In this document: one piece after another, positions 1 to 8,760 of the stretch
Layout of the letters: each line of letters starts with the position of its first letter
Numbering within the stretch: the first letter of the stretch is position 1
Assembly (NCBI GenBank): GCA_016718655.1
Contig: JADKCV010000003.1
Location: 168,714-232,713, forward strand
Reading direction: 5' to 3'
From: Flavobacteriales bacterium
GTDB taxonomy: Bacteria > Bacteroidota > Bacteroidia > Flavobacteriales_F > PHOS-HE28
Length of the DNA: 64,000 bases
Position numbers and translations under genes: made by a program
Notes under the pieces: generated by a model
What the model saw: the letters and a program-made list of their open reading frames with translations, nothing else
Database searches by the model: none
Told to the model about the DNA's origin: nothing

Positions 1-85
1 AGCGATGGTGTGGCGGGTATTGCTGTAATGATCGGCCACGGGTGGAACGACCAGGTGTTCCATGGCCAGGAACGAACCATATACT

Positions 86-589
86 TCAGAAGTGGAAACC
101 TGCCGAGAGGAGTATTGGCCAAGGCTCCGCTGATGACCACCGCAGTGCGAGCAACGCGTCGGATGATCGCACCGGGAACAAGAGCCCCGCATGGATGAAG
201 CGGGTTCTTTCCTTCGACCAGAATTCAACCCCTCCACCGAAGGACGGACCATAGTAGTTCGTTCCCGTCCCACTTTGACGGCCCGGGTTGGTGGTCAAGA
301 TCACCATGTTGTAGCCGTACATCGCTGTCACGTAGGGGCGTCGTTGGCTCTGCGTGCGTTGGCGGTACAACAGTCCCGCGTTCCAGCCCACGGTGGCCAG
401 GTTGTACCCGGCACCAGCGAAAATGCCAACGGTCTCCGTCACCTTGCCATCGATGCGTACCCCAAGGCCTCCGTGATCGAGCCCAAGACCCGCACCAAAA
501 AAGAAGTCCGAATTCGCTGCACTCCCATCCTGTGCGTAGGTGCATCCGAATATCCAGATGCACATGATCAGTGCGGTCAACGTGCGCAT
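86..589 (-). CDS. Hypothetical exported protein, probably a small outer-membrane beta-barrel
   Basis: A 167-residue protein with a cleavable N-terminal export signal (hydrophobic stretch about residues 3-15). A Cys follows at residue 16 (IFGC), so lipoprotein processing is possible; cleavage after YAQ is the alternative. The mature part alternates glycine and aromatic residues in short strand-like blocks (FFFGAGLGLDHGGLGVRIDG, YGPSFGGGVEFW) and ends in HF. A C-terminal aromatic residue is typical of outer-membrane beta-barrels. No family is recognised. It lies downstream of lysS on the same strand. Function is unknown; the barrel assignment is inferred from composition only. Confidence 0.6.
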   Translation of the reverse strand: MRTLTALIMCIWIFGCTYAQDGSAANSDFFFGAGLGLDHGGLGVRIDGKVTETVGIFAGAGYNLATVGWNAGLLYRQRTQSQRRPYVTAMYGYNMVILTTNPGRQSGTGTNYYGPSFGGGVEFWSKERTRFIHAGLLFPVRSSDALLALRWSSAEPWPILLSAGFHF

Positions 590-636
590 GTCGGGAACGC
601 CCTTTCGTTGCTATTCCAAGAGACAGCCGATACGAT

Positions 637-2172
637 TCAATCGAATTTTTCCGGGCGCATCTGCGGGAACAGCAGCACCTCCTGGATCGCGGGGTTATCG
701 GTCAGCAGCATCACCAAGCGGTCCATCCCGATGCCGATGCCCGATGTGGGCGGCATGCCGTACTCCAATGCGCGCAGGAAATCCTGGTCGATGAACATGG
801 CCTCGTCGTCACCGCGTTCCATCAGCTTCACCTGGTCCTCGAAGCGTTCCCGTTGGTCGATGGGGTCGTTCAACTCGCTGTAGGCGTTGCCCACCTCGAA
901 GCCGGCCACATAAAGCTCGAAGCGCTCGGTGAGGCGGTCATCGTCGCGGTGCTTCTTGCACAGCGGGCTCATCTCCAGCGGGAAGTCCATGACGAAGGTG
1001 GGCTGGATCAATTCGGGCTGCACCAGTTCACTGAACAGCTCGTCGATCAACTTGCCCTTGCCCATGGCAGCGGTGATCTCGATGCCGTGCTGCTTGCACA
1101 GCGCCCCGATGGTCTGTTCATCGGCATTGAGCACATCCACGCCGGTCTTCTGGTGGATGGCGCCACACATGGTGATGCGTTGGAACGGTGCGCCGAAGTC
1201 GATGTCCTTGCCTTGGAACTGCGCAGTGGTCGTGCCGTTGGCAGCGATGGCCGCCCTGCGGAAGACCCCTTCGATGAAGTCCATCATCCAGCGGTAGTCC
1301 TTGTACGCCACATAGAGTTCCATGATGGTGAACTCCGGGTTGTGGGTGCGGTCCATGCCCTCGTTGCGGAAGTTGCGGCTGAACTCGAACACCCCTTCCA
1401 GACCACCCACGATGAGGCGCTTCAGGTACAGTTCATTGGCGATGCGCAGGAAGAAGGGCACATCCAGCGCGTTGTGGTGCGTGGCGAAGGGACGCGCTGC
1501 TGCACCGCCGGGAATGGGCTGGAGCACGGGGGTATCCACTTCCAGGTATCCCGCCTCCTGGAACGCGGTCCGCATGGCGTTGAAGATGCGGGTGCGCTTG
1601 AGGAAGGTCTCCTTCACGCCGGGGTTCACGATCAGGTCCACATAGCGCATGCGGTAGCGCAGCTCGGGATCGGTGAAGGCATCGTGCACGTTGCCCTGCT
1701 CATCGGTCTTCACCACCGGCAGGGGGCGCAGGCTCTTGGCCAGCACGGTCAGCTCCTTCACGTGCAGGGTGAGCTCGCCGGTCTGGGTACGGAACGCGAA
1801 TCCACGCACGCCGATGAGGTCGCCGAGGTGGAGCAGTTTCTTGAAGACCTCGTTGTACACCGTCTTGTCCTCGCCGGGTGCGATCTCGTCGCGGTTGATG
1901 TAGATCTGCTGGTCGCCGCTGGCATCACGGATCACGGCGAAGCTGGCCTTGCCCATCACGCGCACGCTCATCAGGCGGCCCGCCATCACCACCGATGCAT
2001 CGGGCTGAGCGCCTTCCGGTGCGTGGCCCACCTCCTTGAACTGCTCCTTCACCTGCGCAGCATGGTGGGTCACCGGGAATTCGGCGGCGGGGAAGGGATC
2101 GATACCGAGCGCTCGGAGCTTTTGGAGCGCTTCGCGGCGGACGAGTTCTTGATCGGAAAGGGCGTGGGACAT
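637..2172 (-). CDS. lysS: Lysyl-tRNA synthetase (class II)
   Basis: Charges tRNA-Lys with lysine in the cytoplasm. The 511 residues hold an N-terminal OB-fold anticodon-binding domain (about 60-170, with VMAGRLMSVRVMGKASFAVI) and a class II catalytic domain. Motif 1 is around GYLEVDTPVLQPIPGG, motif 2 is FRNEGMDRTHNPEFT, and motif 3 is GIGIGMDRLVMLLTDN near the C-terminus. Length matches bacterial LysS. The ATG at 2172 gives the family N-terminus MSHALSDQELVRREAL; the frame is open 19 codons further upstream but that part has no family character. A TATCTTCGC -7 box lies on the minus strand at 2222-2214. The gene diverges from the sugar-phosphate isomerase gene. Confidence 0.97.
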   Translation of the reverse strand: MSHALSDQELVRREALQKLRALGIDPFPAAEFPVTHHAAQVKEQFKEVGHAPEGAQPDASVVMAGRLMSVRVMGKASFAVIRDASGDQQIYINRDEIAPGEDKTVYNEVFKKLLHLGDLIGVRGFAFRTQTGELTLHVKELTVLAKSLRPLPVVKTDEQGNVHDAFTDPELRYRMRYVDLIVNPGVKETFLKRTRIFNAMRTAFQEAGYLEVDTPVLQPIPGGAAARPFATHHNALDVPFFLRIANELYLKRLIVGGLEGVFEFSRNFRNEGMDRTHNPEFTIMELYVAYKDYRWMMDFIEGVFRRAAIAANGTTTAQFQGKDIDFGAPFQRITMCGAIHQKTGVDVLNADEQTIGALCKQHGIEITAAMGKGKLIDELFSELVQPELIQPTFVMDFPLEMSPLCKKHRDDDRLTERFELYVAGFEVGNAYSELNDPIDQRERFEDQVKLMERGDDEAMFIDQDFLRALEYGMPPTSGIGIGMDRLVMLLTDNPAIQEVLLFPQMRPEKFD

Positions 2173-2213
2173 GGGTCTGGAAGGGAAGGGATGTCGCAAA
2201 AGGGCTACAGGCC

Positions 2214-2222
2214 GCGAAGATA
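2214..2222 (-). promoter_or_regulatory. -7 promoter box of lysS (TATCTTCGC)
   Basis: Matches the Bacteroidota -7 consensus TAnnTTTG at seven of eight positions. It lies about 41 nt upstream of the lysS ATG. No clear TTG -33 element is seen at the expected distance. Confidence 0.45.
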
Positions 2223-2260
2223 CCGGCAACCCTGAACGCCGAACGAGCGTAGGAGCGGTC

Positions 2261-2268
2261 TAATTTCG
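2261..2268 (+). promoter_or_regulatory. -7 promoter box of the isomerase gene (TAATTTCG)
   Basis: Matches TAnnTTTG at seven of eight positions and lies 21 nt before the ATG at 2290. It implies a 5' leader of roughly 15 nt. Confidence 0.5.
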
Positions 2269-2289
2269 CACCACCTTCAACGGAAACCC

Positions 2290-3276
2290 ATGTACACCCT
2301 CATCGACGCGTTCCCCAAACAACTCAAGGAAGCCCTGGAGATCGGCCGCAAGGCCACCCTGAAAGCCCCCGGTGGGCCTTATGGCAATGTGGTGGTCACG
2401 GGACTCGGTGGCAGTGGGATCGGGGGAAGGATCGCGGCCCAGTTGGTGCACAAGGAGGCCAAGTGCCCGATCGAGGTGTACAACAACTACTACCTGCCGG
2501 GCTATGTGAACCACAAGAGCCTGGTGATCGCCTGCAGCTACAGCGGCAATACCGAGGAGACACTTGCCGCCATGGAGCAGGCCTTGAACAAGGGCGCTCG
2601 TGTGGTGGTGATCACCAGCGGTGGCACCATGTTGGACATCGCCAAGGCCAAGGGCCTGGACCACATCATCATCCCCGGCGGCAACCCGCCACGCACCATG
2701 CTGGCCTATTCGTTGGTGCAGCAGTTCTTCATCCTCCATCACTTCGGCATCATCGGCGATGGTTTCGAGGGGGCCATCAAGACCGCGGCCAACATGCTGG
2801 CCGACGACAAGGAAGCCATCAAGAAAGCCGCACAGGAGCTGACCGACAAGCTGGTGGGCAAGCGTCTGGTGATCTACAGCGAAGCGAGCACCGAAGCGGT
2901 GAGCACGCGCTTCCGCCAGCAGGTGAACGAGAACAGCAAGGAACTGTGCTGGCACCACGCCATCCCCGAGATGAACCACAACGAACTGGTGGGCTGGGCC
3001 GGTGGCAAGGACGACATCGCCGTGGTGATCTTCCGGCACAAGGAGGACCATGAGCGTAGCCAGATCCGCATGGAGATCAACAAGGAGGTCTTCAAGAAGT
3101 ACACTCCGCACATCCACGACGTGTGGAGCCAGGGCGATACCGCCTTCGCACGCCAGCTCTTCCTGATCCACCTGGGCGACTGGGTGAGCTACTACTGGGC
3201 CGAGAAGAAGGGCGTGGACCCCACCGAGATCGGTGTGATCAACATGCTGAAAGGCAAGTTGGCCGAGGTGAAGTAG
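2290..3276 (+). CDS. Bifunctional phosphoglucose/phosphomannose isomerase (SIS domains)
   Basis: Expected to interconvert glucose-6-P and mannose-6-P with fructose-6-P, feeding glycolysis and sugar-nucleotide synthesis. The 328 residues form the two-SIS-domain fold of the PGI/PMI family. A phosphate-binding glycine loop GLGGSGIGGRIAAQLV lies at about 37-52, SYSGNTEETL at about 79-88, and the family block PEMNHNELVGWAGG at about 229-242. Length fits the single-chain PGI/PMI family, not the 550-residue classical Pgi. A strong hairpin follows the stop. Which of the two isomerase activities dominates cannot be told from sequence. Confidence 0.88.
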   Translation: MYTLIDAFPKQLKEALEIGRKATLKAPGGPYGNVVVTGLGGSGIGGRIAAQLVHKEAKCPIEVYNNYYLPGYVNHKSLVIACSYSGNTEETLAAMEQALNKGARVVVITSGGTMLDIAKAKGLDHIIIPGGNPPRTMLAYSLVQQFFILHHFGIIGDGFEGAIKTAANMLADDKEAIKKAAQELTDKLVGKRLVIYSEASTEAVSTRFRQQVNENSKELCWHHAIPEMNHNELVGWAGGKDDIAVVIFRHKEDHERSQIRMEINKEVFKKYTPHIHDVWSQGDTAFARQLFLIHLGDWVSYYWAEKKGVDPTEIGVINMLKGKLAEVK

Positions 3277-3296
3277 ATCATATCGCACTTCGTGAG

Positions 3297-3330
3297 CAAG
3301 CGGCAGGTGGGTAGGCCCACTTGCCGCTTG
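3297..3330 (+). terminator. Hairpin terminator after the isomerase gene
   Basis: Bases 3297-3311 and 3316-3330 form a 15-bp stem with one G-T wobble around a TAGG loop. It starts 20 nt after the isomerase stop. There is no T-tract after it, so it may stabilise the 3' end or work with Rho; an intrinsic terminator in the strict sense is less likely. Confidence 0.6.
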
Positions 3331-3357
3331 TCGCATTCCGACCGTTCGCTTGTACCC

Positions 3358-3366
3358 GACCTTTGC
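3358..3366 (+). promoter_or_regulatory. -7 promoter box of lipB (GACCTTTGC)
   Basis: Close to TAnnTTTG (GA in place of TA) and only 4 nt before the GTG at 3371. It supports that GTG as the start and predicts an almost leaderless transcript. Confidence 0.4.
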
Positions 3367-3370
3367 ACCC

Positions 3371-4075
3371 GTGAGACAAGTCCACTTCCAAGACCTCGGC
3401 CTGATCGACTACGCCACCGCGTGGGACTACCAGACCAAGTTGTTCCAGGCCACCATCGACCGGAAGATCGCCAACCGCCACCTACCGGAAAGCGAACAGG
3501 TGCCCACCGAGGACCACTTGCTCTTCTGCGAGCACCCGCATGTCTACACCCTGGGCAAGAGCGGCAAGCAGAGCCACCTGCTGCTGAACGAAGCCGAGAT
3601 GCGCGAGAAGGGCGTGCAGTTCTTCCCGATCGACCGGGGCGGGGACATCACCTACCATGGACCGGGGCAGATCGTAGGCTACCCGATCTTCGACATGGAC
3701 CACCACTTCACGGACATCCACCGCTTCCTGCGCACCTTGGAGGAGGCGGTGATCGGTACGTTGGAGGCCTATCAGATCAAGGCCGGGCGCATCGATGGGC
3801 TCACCGGTGTGTGGCTGGACTGGAACGACCCCTTCAAGGCCAGGAAGATCTGCGCCTTCGGCATCCGCGCGAGCCGTTGGGTGACCATGCACGGCTTCGC
3901 CTTCAATGTGAACACCGACCTCCGCTACTTCGAGAACATCGTGCCCTGCGGCATCGCGGACAAGGGTGTCACATGCATGGCCAAGGAATTGGGCGGCTTG
4001 GTGGATATCGAGGAGGTGAAGGCCCGGTTGAAGCTGGAATTGGCGGACCTGTTCGATGTGGCGATGGTGGACTGA
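3371..4075 (+). CDS. lipB: Lipoyl(octanoyl) transferase
   Basis: Transfers octanoate from octanoyl-ACP to lipoyl-domain lysines, the first step of endogenous lipoate synthesis. Visible family motifs are FCEHPHVYTLGKSG, the core RGGDITYHGPGQIVGYP, KICAFGIRASRWVTMHG with the conserved Lys, and VPCGIADKGVTCM. The Cys in PCG is the acyl-thioester residue of the LipB Cys/Lys dyad. The frame is open to a TTG at 3350, but the GTG at 3371 gives MRQVHFQDLGLIDYATAW, which fits the family start, and a -7 box lies just before it. Length is 234 residues, normal for LipB. The octanoyl-ACP donor would come from the acpP/fabF system near 60 kb. Confidence 0.95.
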   Translation: MRQVHFQDLGLIDYATAWDYQTKLFQATIDRKIANRHLPESEQVPTEDHLLFCEHPHVYTLGKSGKQSHLLLNEAEMREKGVQFFPIDRGGDITYHGPGQIVGYPIFDMDHHFTDIHRFLRTLEEAVIGTLEAYQIKAGRIDGLTGVWLDWNDPFKARKICAFGIRASRWVTMHGFAFNVNTDLRYFENIVPCGIADKGVTCMAKELGGLVDIEEVKARLKLELADLFDVAMVD

Positions 4076-4081
4076 GGACGA

Positions 4082-4089
4082 TACCTTCG
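4082..4089 (+). promoter_or_regulatory. -7 box 4 nt before the serine hydrolase start (TACCTTCG)
   Basis: TAnnTTCG ends 4 nt before the ATG at 4094, so transcription should begin at or next to the start codon, giving a leaderless mRNA. Confidence 0.45.
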
Positions 4090-4093
4090 GCCC

Positions 4094-5260
4094 ATGCGCC
4101 TCCTTCGCAACCTCATCCTCGGCATCGCGGGCCTGGTCCTGATCCTCATCGCCCTCGCCTACCTCACCGGCAACGACCACCTGGTGCGTGGCGTGCGTTT
4201 CACCTACCTGATGGGGCGCAGCAGCCCGGAGATCGATGACCGCGACTTCTTCCCCTATGCGACCATACCGGCCACCGCACCGCAGCCCTGGCCACAGAGC
4301 GCACGCTACGGCAAGCTCGCCCTTAGCGCCGAACAGGAAGCGAAGCTGCAGGAGCTACACAGCGTGGGCTTCGCCGTGTTCCAGCACGACAGCCTCATCT
4401 TCGAGCAATACTTCAACGGCTGGGATGCCGACAGCGTGAGCAACAGCTTCAGCGTGGCCAAGAGCTACGTGAGCGTGCTCACGGGCATCGCCATGGGGGA
4501 GGGAAGGATCAACAGCGTGTTCCAGCCGGTGGGCGACTTCCTACCGGAATACAAGGAGGGGTGCTATACAAAGATCACCCTGTGGCACCTGTTGACCATG
4601 AGCACCGGGTTGGACTGGAGCGAAAGCGGGGCAGACCCCTTCAGCGACAATGCCAAGGGGTACTACGGGACCAACGTGCGCGAGCTGAGCTTGATGCAAC
4701 CCTGCCGCGAAGAGCCGGGCAAGGAGCTCGATTACATCAGCGGCAGTACGCAGGTCATGGCCGAGGTGCTGGAGGCCGCGTATGGTAAGCCCTTGGACGA
4801 ACTGGTGCGCGAGAAGATCTGGACCCCGCTGGGATGCGAGCACGATGCCTACTGGGGCAAGGACCGGGCGGATGGCGACCTCAAGGCCTTCTGCTGCCTG
4901 TACGCCACAGCGCGCGACTTCGGGCGCATCGGGCAGTTGTACCTGGATAGCGGCATGTGGCGCGGCAAGCAGCTCGTTCCCCGCGAATACTGGCAGGCCT
5001 CCATCACACCGGCCGCCATCCAGGACAAGGGATCACCCAATCAACGCTATGGTTACTTCTGGTGGTTGGCGGAGGTGGACGGCAGGCCCATCCACTATTG
5101 TCGAGGCTTCCATGGTGAATATGTGGTAGTGATCCCTCACGAGGACCTCGTGCTGGTACGCACAGGCATGAAACGCGAGGAGGTGAACGCCACGGGTCAT
5201 CCACAGGACGTGTTCGAGTGGATCGCCATCGCCCGGGAACTGGCGGCGCGGCGGGTGTGA
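4094..5260 (+). CDS. Membrane-anchored serine hydrolase of the beta-lactamase class C family
   Basis: A 388-residue protein with an N-terminal membrane anchor (about 5-24), so the catalytic domain should face the periplasm. The nucleophile motif is SVAK (S120 to K123) in SFSVAKSYVSVLTGIAMGEG. A Tyr-x-Ser motif (YISGST) lies near residue 215, and RGFHGEY near the C-terminus may stand for the third motif. The block LTMSTGLDWSESG is also typical of the family. Members include class C beta-lactamases, D-aminopeptidases, esterases and EstB-like enzymes, and the substrate cannot be assigned. It follows lipB by 18 nt but has its own -7 box. Confidence 0.85.
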   Translation: MRLLRNLILGIAGLVLILIALAYLTGNDHLVRGVRFTYLMGRSSPEIDDRDFFPYATIPATAPQPWPQSARYGKLALSAEQEAKLQELHSVGFAVFQHDSLIFEQYFNGWDADSVSNSFSVAKSYVSVLTGIAMGEGRINSVFQPVGDFLPEYKEGCYTKITLWHLLTMSTGLDWSESGADPFSDNAKGYYGTNVRELSLMQPCREEPGKELDYISGSTQVMAEVLEAAYGKPLDELVREKIWTPLGCEHDAYWGKDRADGDLKAFCCLYATARDFGRIGQLYLDSGMWRGKQLVPREYWQASITPAAIQDKGSPNQRYGYFWWLAEVDGRPIHYCRGFHGEYVVVIPHEDLVLVRTGMKREEVNATGHPQDVFEWIAIARELAARRV

Positions 5261-5272
5261 GCGCCGGAGCAT

Positions 5273-5280
5273 CATCTTTG
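5273..5280 (+). promoter_or_regulatory. -7 promoter box (CATCTTTG)
   Basis: Near match to TAnnTTTG (CA for TA), 26 nt before the ATG at 5307. The same CATCTTTGC form recurs before marC. Confidence 0.4.
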
Positions 5281-5306
5281 CATACCCGCATAGCAGCGGT
5301 ACCGAT

Positions 5307-5711
5307 ATGCGTAAGGACATCGATGCACCGAAGGTGGAGGGCGTGGCCATGGCCGTGGTGCGCGAGCCCGACGAGGAGGGCGAGGAGGCCTGGTACGTCT
5401 ATGTGGTGAACCAGCGTGACGAGACCCTTGAGAACGTGTTGGTGAGCTCGCGCGGCTTCGGCGAGTTGGAAGGCGAGGTGCGTCGTACCAGCGAATTGCG
5501 CCACTTCCTGGACACGCTTGAACCGCGGAGCTGGGCCCGCATCGAGCGCATCGTGGAGGAGGTCTTCGGGCTCAACAACCAATACTGGCTCAGCTTCTAT
5601 GTGGGCCAAGCACTCTACGACAGGAAGTACATCTTCGTGGCCGGCAGCATCGAGGAGGACAACTTCACCACCATCCCCTTGATGAACAAGAAGGGTGTGA
5701 TGATCGGGTGA
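5307..5711 (+). CDS. Conserved Bacteroidota protein of unknown function
   Basis: A 134-residue soluble protein with no signal peptide or membrane segment. It has the look of a small conserved beta-rich family found widely in Bacteroidota: start MRKDIDAPKVEGVAMAVV, middle ENVLVSSRGFGELEGEV, then FGLNNQYWLSFYVGQ and the end IPLMNKKGVMIG. I recall homologues in Flavobacteria with no established function. The acidic run EPDEEGEEAW at residues 23-32 varies in the family as I remember it. No catalytic motif is seen. It stands alone between two promoters. Confidence 0.75.
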   Translation: MRKDIDAPKVEGVAMAVVREPDEEGEEAWYVYVVNQRDETLENVLVSSRGFGELEGEVRRTSELRHFLDTLEPRSWARIERIVEEVFGLNNQYWLSFYVGQALYDRKYIFVAGSIEEDNFTTIPLMNKKGVMIG

Positions 5712-5749
5712 GGGCGCAGCGAACGGAACGATGCGAACAAGGCATGGGT

Positions 5750-5757
5750 TACTTTCG
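5750..5757 (+). promoter_or_regulatory. -7 promoter box of the lipoprotein/GH16/GT-C operon (TACTTTCG)
   Basis: TAnnTTCG lies 12 nt before the ATG at 5770. It falls inside the frame that is open from 5731, which argues that 5770 is the true start and that this is the promoter of the three-gene overlapping unit. Confidence 0.45.
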
Positions 5758-5769
5758 CCACCCAAGCGC

Positions 5770-6879
5770 ATGAGGGCAAGGATCTTTCCGCGGATGACCG
5801 GGCACCATGGCCCCGCAGCGGTATTGATACTGCTCCTCTTCAGTTGTTCCGCTCCGAACAGCCCGGAACCGGCCGCTGCTGGTGTACCGCCGGTCCCTGA
5901 ACTCGAATTGGCCGTGATGGTGACCACGGACCCGCCGCCCTTCGATCGACCATGCAAGGTGCGGTCACAAGTGGCTTGGCAACGGAGGGACAGGATCATC
6001 AGGCCAGTCCTGCACTGGGACATGGAGGAGAGCGCTGGTCCTGACCGTTTGACAACGACTTTCGCACATAGCGGCCGCTCCTCCATGGTGATGGGAACCG
6101 ACATGGAGTATGGACCGTCGATATGCCGTAAGGTCAACGAAGTGGCGGATACCCTGGTCGCTGTTGGGATGGGCTTCTGGATGCACTGCAGTGACCCGGA
6201 CCCCTTGCTCACCGTGGTGACCACTGTGCATCGGGGAGAGGAGCAACTAGCGTGGTATGGCAAGGACCTCCGGGCGACCGATAACCATCCAGGGGAGTGG
6301 ATGCGGTTCAACGTGCAACACCCCATGAAGGAGATCAAGCTCATGGGCCAGGACAGGATCTGCTGCTTCCTGTGGAACCGCAACGCGAGCACCATCCTTG
6401 TCGACGATGTGGACCTGGTGTTCCTTGGTCCTGGAGTATTGGGAAAGCGATCGGGCCATGGTCCCGACCTTGAACGCGGAGGAGGAGCGGCCGCACTACC
6501 CTTCGCCACGGTGGCCGATGTGACACTGCTCGATCCTCGTGAACAAGGCATTCACGTGGGCAAGGAGGCCCCTCCCGATAGCCGGCATGAGATCACCATC
6601 CGCGCATTGGGTGGCATGCGATTCTCCTATGGACCGGGCGACGCCGTGGCCCGCCTTTCATCCCCCACGGGCGAGGTGCGGGCGCTGGTGCGGGCCTGGC
6701 ATCCGACGCTCGCCGCAGACCTGTTGGACCATGAGCAGGTGATGGTCATGGACGGCCCCAAGGGCCCCATCATCACCGGCTTCGATATCGACGTGGACAG
6801 CAACAATGGCATGCGCACCATCGCGGCATCGCCCGCCCCCCGATCGGCCATGCTCCACCTGACGCTCCCTGTCCGATGA
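5770..6879 (+). CDS. Predicted lipoprotein with a carbohydrate-binding-like domain
   Basis: First gene of a three-gene overlapping unit; 369 residues from the ATG at 5770. A signal peptide ends in a lipobox (LLLFSCS), so it should be lipidated. Residues about 75-210 read like a family 4/9-type carbohydrate-binding beta-sandwich: HWDMEESAGP, AHSGRSSMVMGTDMEYG, WMRFNVQHP and STILVDDVDLVFLGPG, in the order expected of that fold. The C-terminal third (about 215-369) is beta-rich and unassigned. The stop overlaps the next start (ATGA at 6876-6879), implying coupled translation. Surface glycan binding is inferred from fold hints and neighbours only. Confidence 0.65.
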   Translation: MRARIFPRMTGHHGPAAVLILLLFSCSAPNSPEPAAAGVPPVPELELAVMVTTDPPPFDRPCKVRSQVAWQRRDRIIRPVLHWDMEESAGPDRLTTTFAHSGRSSMVMGTDMEYGPSICRKVNEVADTLVAVGMGFWMHCSDPDPLLTVVTTVHRGEEQLAWYGKDLRATDNHPGEWMRFNVQHPMKEIKLMGQDRICCFLWNRNASTILVDDVDLVFLGPGVLGKRSGHGPDLERGGGAAALPFATVADVTLLDPREQGIHVGKEAPPDSRHEITIRALGGMRFSYGPGDAVARLSSPTGEVRALVRAWHPTLAADLLDHEQVMVMDGPKGPIITGFDIDVDSNNGMRTIAASPAPRSAMLHLTLPVR

Positions 6880-8760
6880 GAACGGCTGCCTGGCTTTCGG
6901 TCCTCCTGTGGTCACTGGTCGCTTGTACGCATGACGAGCAGCCCGGGGTCATACTGGTGGAGGACCTGCGGGTCATGGGCGATGCCGCGACCCTGGTGGA
7001 TGGTGTGGCCACGGTCGAATTGGACTACACGGATGCTTTGGACAGCGGCTTCGTGATCCCCAGTGCCCGACAAGCGCCCGGCGGAGCGTACGATTGGTCG
7101 TTCAAGGTGCCCTCGGGGACTTCGGCACAGGGCCTGCGGTACAAGTTCTACTACGTCAACACCAGTTACCGCTTCCCGGCCATGGGGCCTGATGGGGCGC
7201 AACATCCGCTGGCGCATGAGAACTTCTACGGCAGCTTCGAGCGCTCCTCGGAGGCATTCCGTTCCACCGGACCCATACCGGCGGAAGGGTTGGAAGTGAA
7301 GGAGCGGTTCCGCATCCATGGCGATCCGCGCGAGGAGGCCGAGTTCAAGGACGATCAGGGACGCTCGTTACGCTGGGCAAGGAATCCGAGGGTGGGTAGG
7401 TACGGTTTCCTTGTGGTGATCATGACCGAGGAACACTTCCAGCAGTTGGAGCTTCCGCAAGGTGTGATGGACATCAGCGCGAAGCAGGAGGGGCGGTTCA
7501 TCGACCCGTTCTGGTATTGGTTGCACGGTCCCGGTTCCACGGATAAGGCCGTTCAGGTGATCGTTCCGGAAGCACAGCTCCAGGTGGTGGCACGGCCCGA
7601 CCTGGGCGGCGGTATCCACATCCCGAGCACGGCACCGACCAACTCCGCGGGATATACCAACACGTGCGGCAATACGCCCGCTCTATCCAGGACCGCCCCG
7701 TTCGAGCAGTTCATCCATTATGTGGACCCCTCCACGCGCTTTGCCAACATCCCGTTGATCGCGGATGTACTGGCCAACGAATACACCCCGAAGGACCACG
7801 ACCGGTACAAGGCCCTCTTCCGTGCGGAGGACATGGTGACGCTACGCCCCATGACCACACCGACCCCGTGTGCGACCGTCGAGAGCGATCCGGAGCGTGA
7901 CCGCATCATCCTTAGGAACCCGGCCAGTCGGCCGGGAGACCTGCGCAAGGAGAACGTGGGGATCCGTTCCCGACATGGTCTCGCCTATGGTCGCTACCGC
8001 GTGAAATGCAAACTCACCCGCTTGCTGAACGACTCGGACATGTGGGTGGGCCTGACCAATGCCATCTGGTTGATCTACGATGGCGCACCGGGATGCATGC
8101 GCAGGCCCTGTGAGAAGGATGGATACATGCAGAACTACTACGGCGGTGATGATGATGCTCGAGCTCCCCGCGTAGCGTATTCAGAGATCGACTTCGAGAT
8201 CCTGAAGACACCCGCCTATTGTCCGGAGGTATCCTTCCCTCCCACCTACCCTCAGCCGATAGCCGATAGCGATGATCGTGCAGCATGGGCCTACAGTACG
8301 AGTGATGCACGGATGGACAAGCCGGGCGCCATCACCGTGGCCTGTACCAATTGGGACATGGCCTGCCATGACCCGGAGTCCTTCGGCGCGGGGATGCCAC
8401 CCGTTGACCAAGGACGGCAGGACCTACCTGAACCACCGCTGGAGCAAGGACTACCGGGCGGTGACCCAGAAAGTGGAGGAATTGGACGCGGAGCTTTTCG
8501 GGGGTGATCACTACTGGTTCGAGATCGACTGGCGGCCCGAGGAGATCACGTGGCGCATCGGCCCGGAGCTCGACCAGCTCCGCGTGGTAGGGTACATGGA
8601 CCGCAGCATCACGGAGATCAGCAATGTGCAGATGCACCTGATCGTGACCCAGGAGTACCACAACACACGGTGGTGGCCAGGCACGCCTTACGACCAAGGA
8701 TTCATCCCCTTCCCCTCCAAGGACCTGGTCGGCGAGATCATGGAGGTGATCATCGAATGA
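6876..8760 (+). CDS. GH16-like lipoprotein (frame broken once)
   Basis: The lipobox LVAC places the lipidated Cys at residue 17. The first roughly 370 residues are unassigned. The C-terminal part is like glycoside hydrolase family 16: GLAYGRYRVKCKLTRLL, then SEIDFEIL near residue 437, which carries both catalytic Glu of the ExDxE motif, and later FEIDWRPEEITWRIG. The frame shifts at a GGGG run (8390-8393): upstream reads ESFGAG, downstream resumes at CHPLTKDGRTYLNHRW. Removing one G gives a continuous 627-residue protein ending at 8760. ATGA overlaps join it to both neighbours. Beta-glucan or galactan cleavage, or transglycosylation, would be typical of the family; the substrate is unknown. 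Confidence 0.7.

Noticed and set aside
571..2235. 554-codon open frame on the plus strand
   Set aside because: Antisense to lysS; long opposite-strand frames are expected in G/C-rich coding DNA, and the translation is His/Val/Leu-rich with no family motif.
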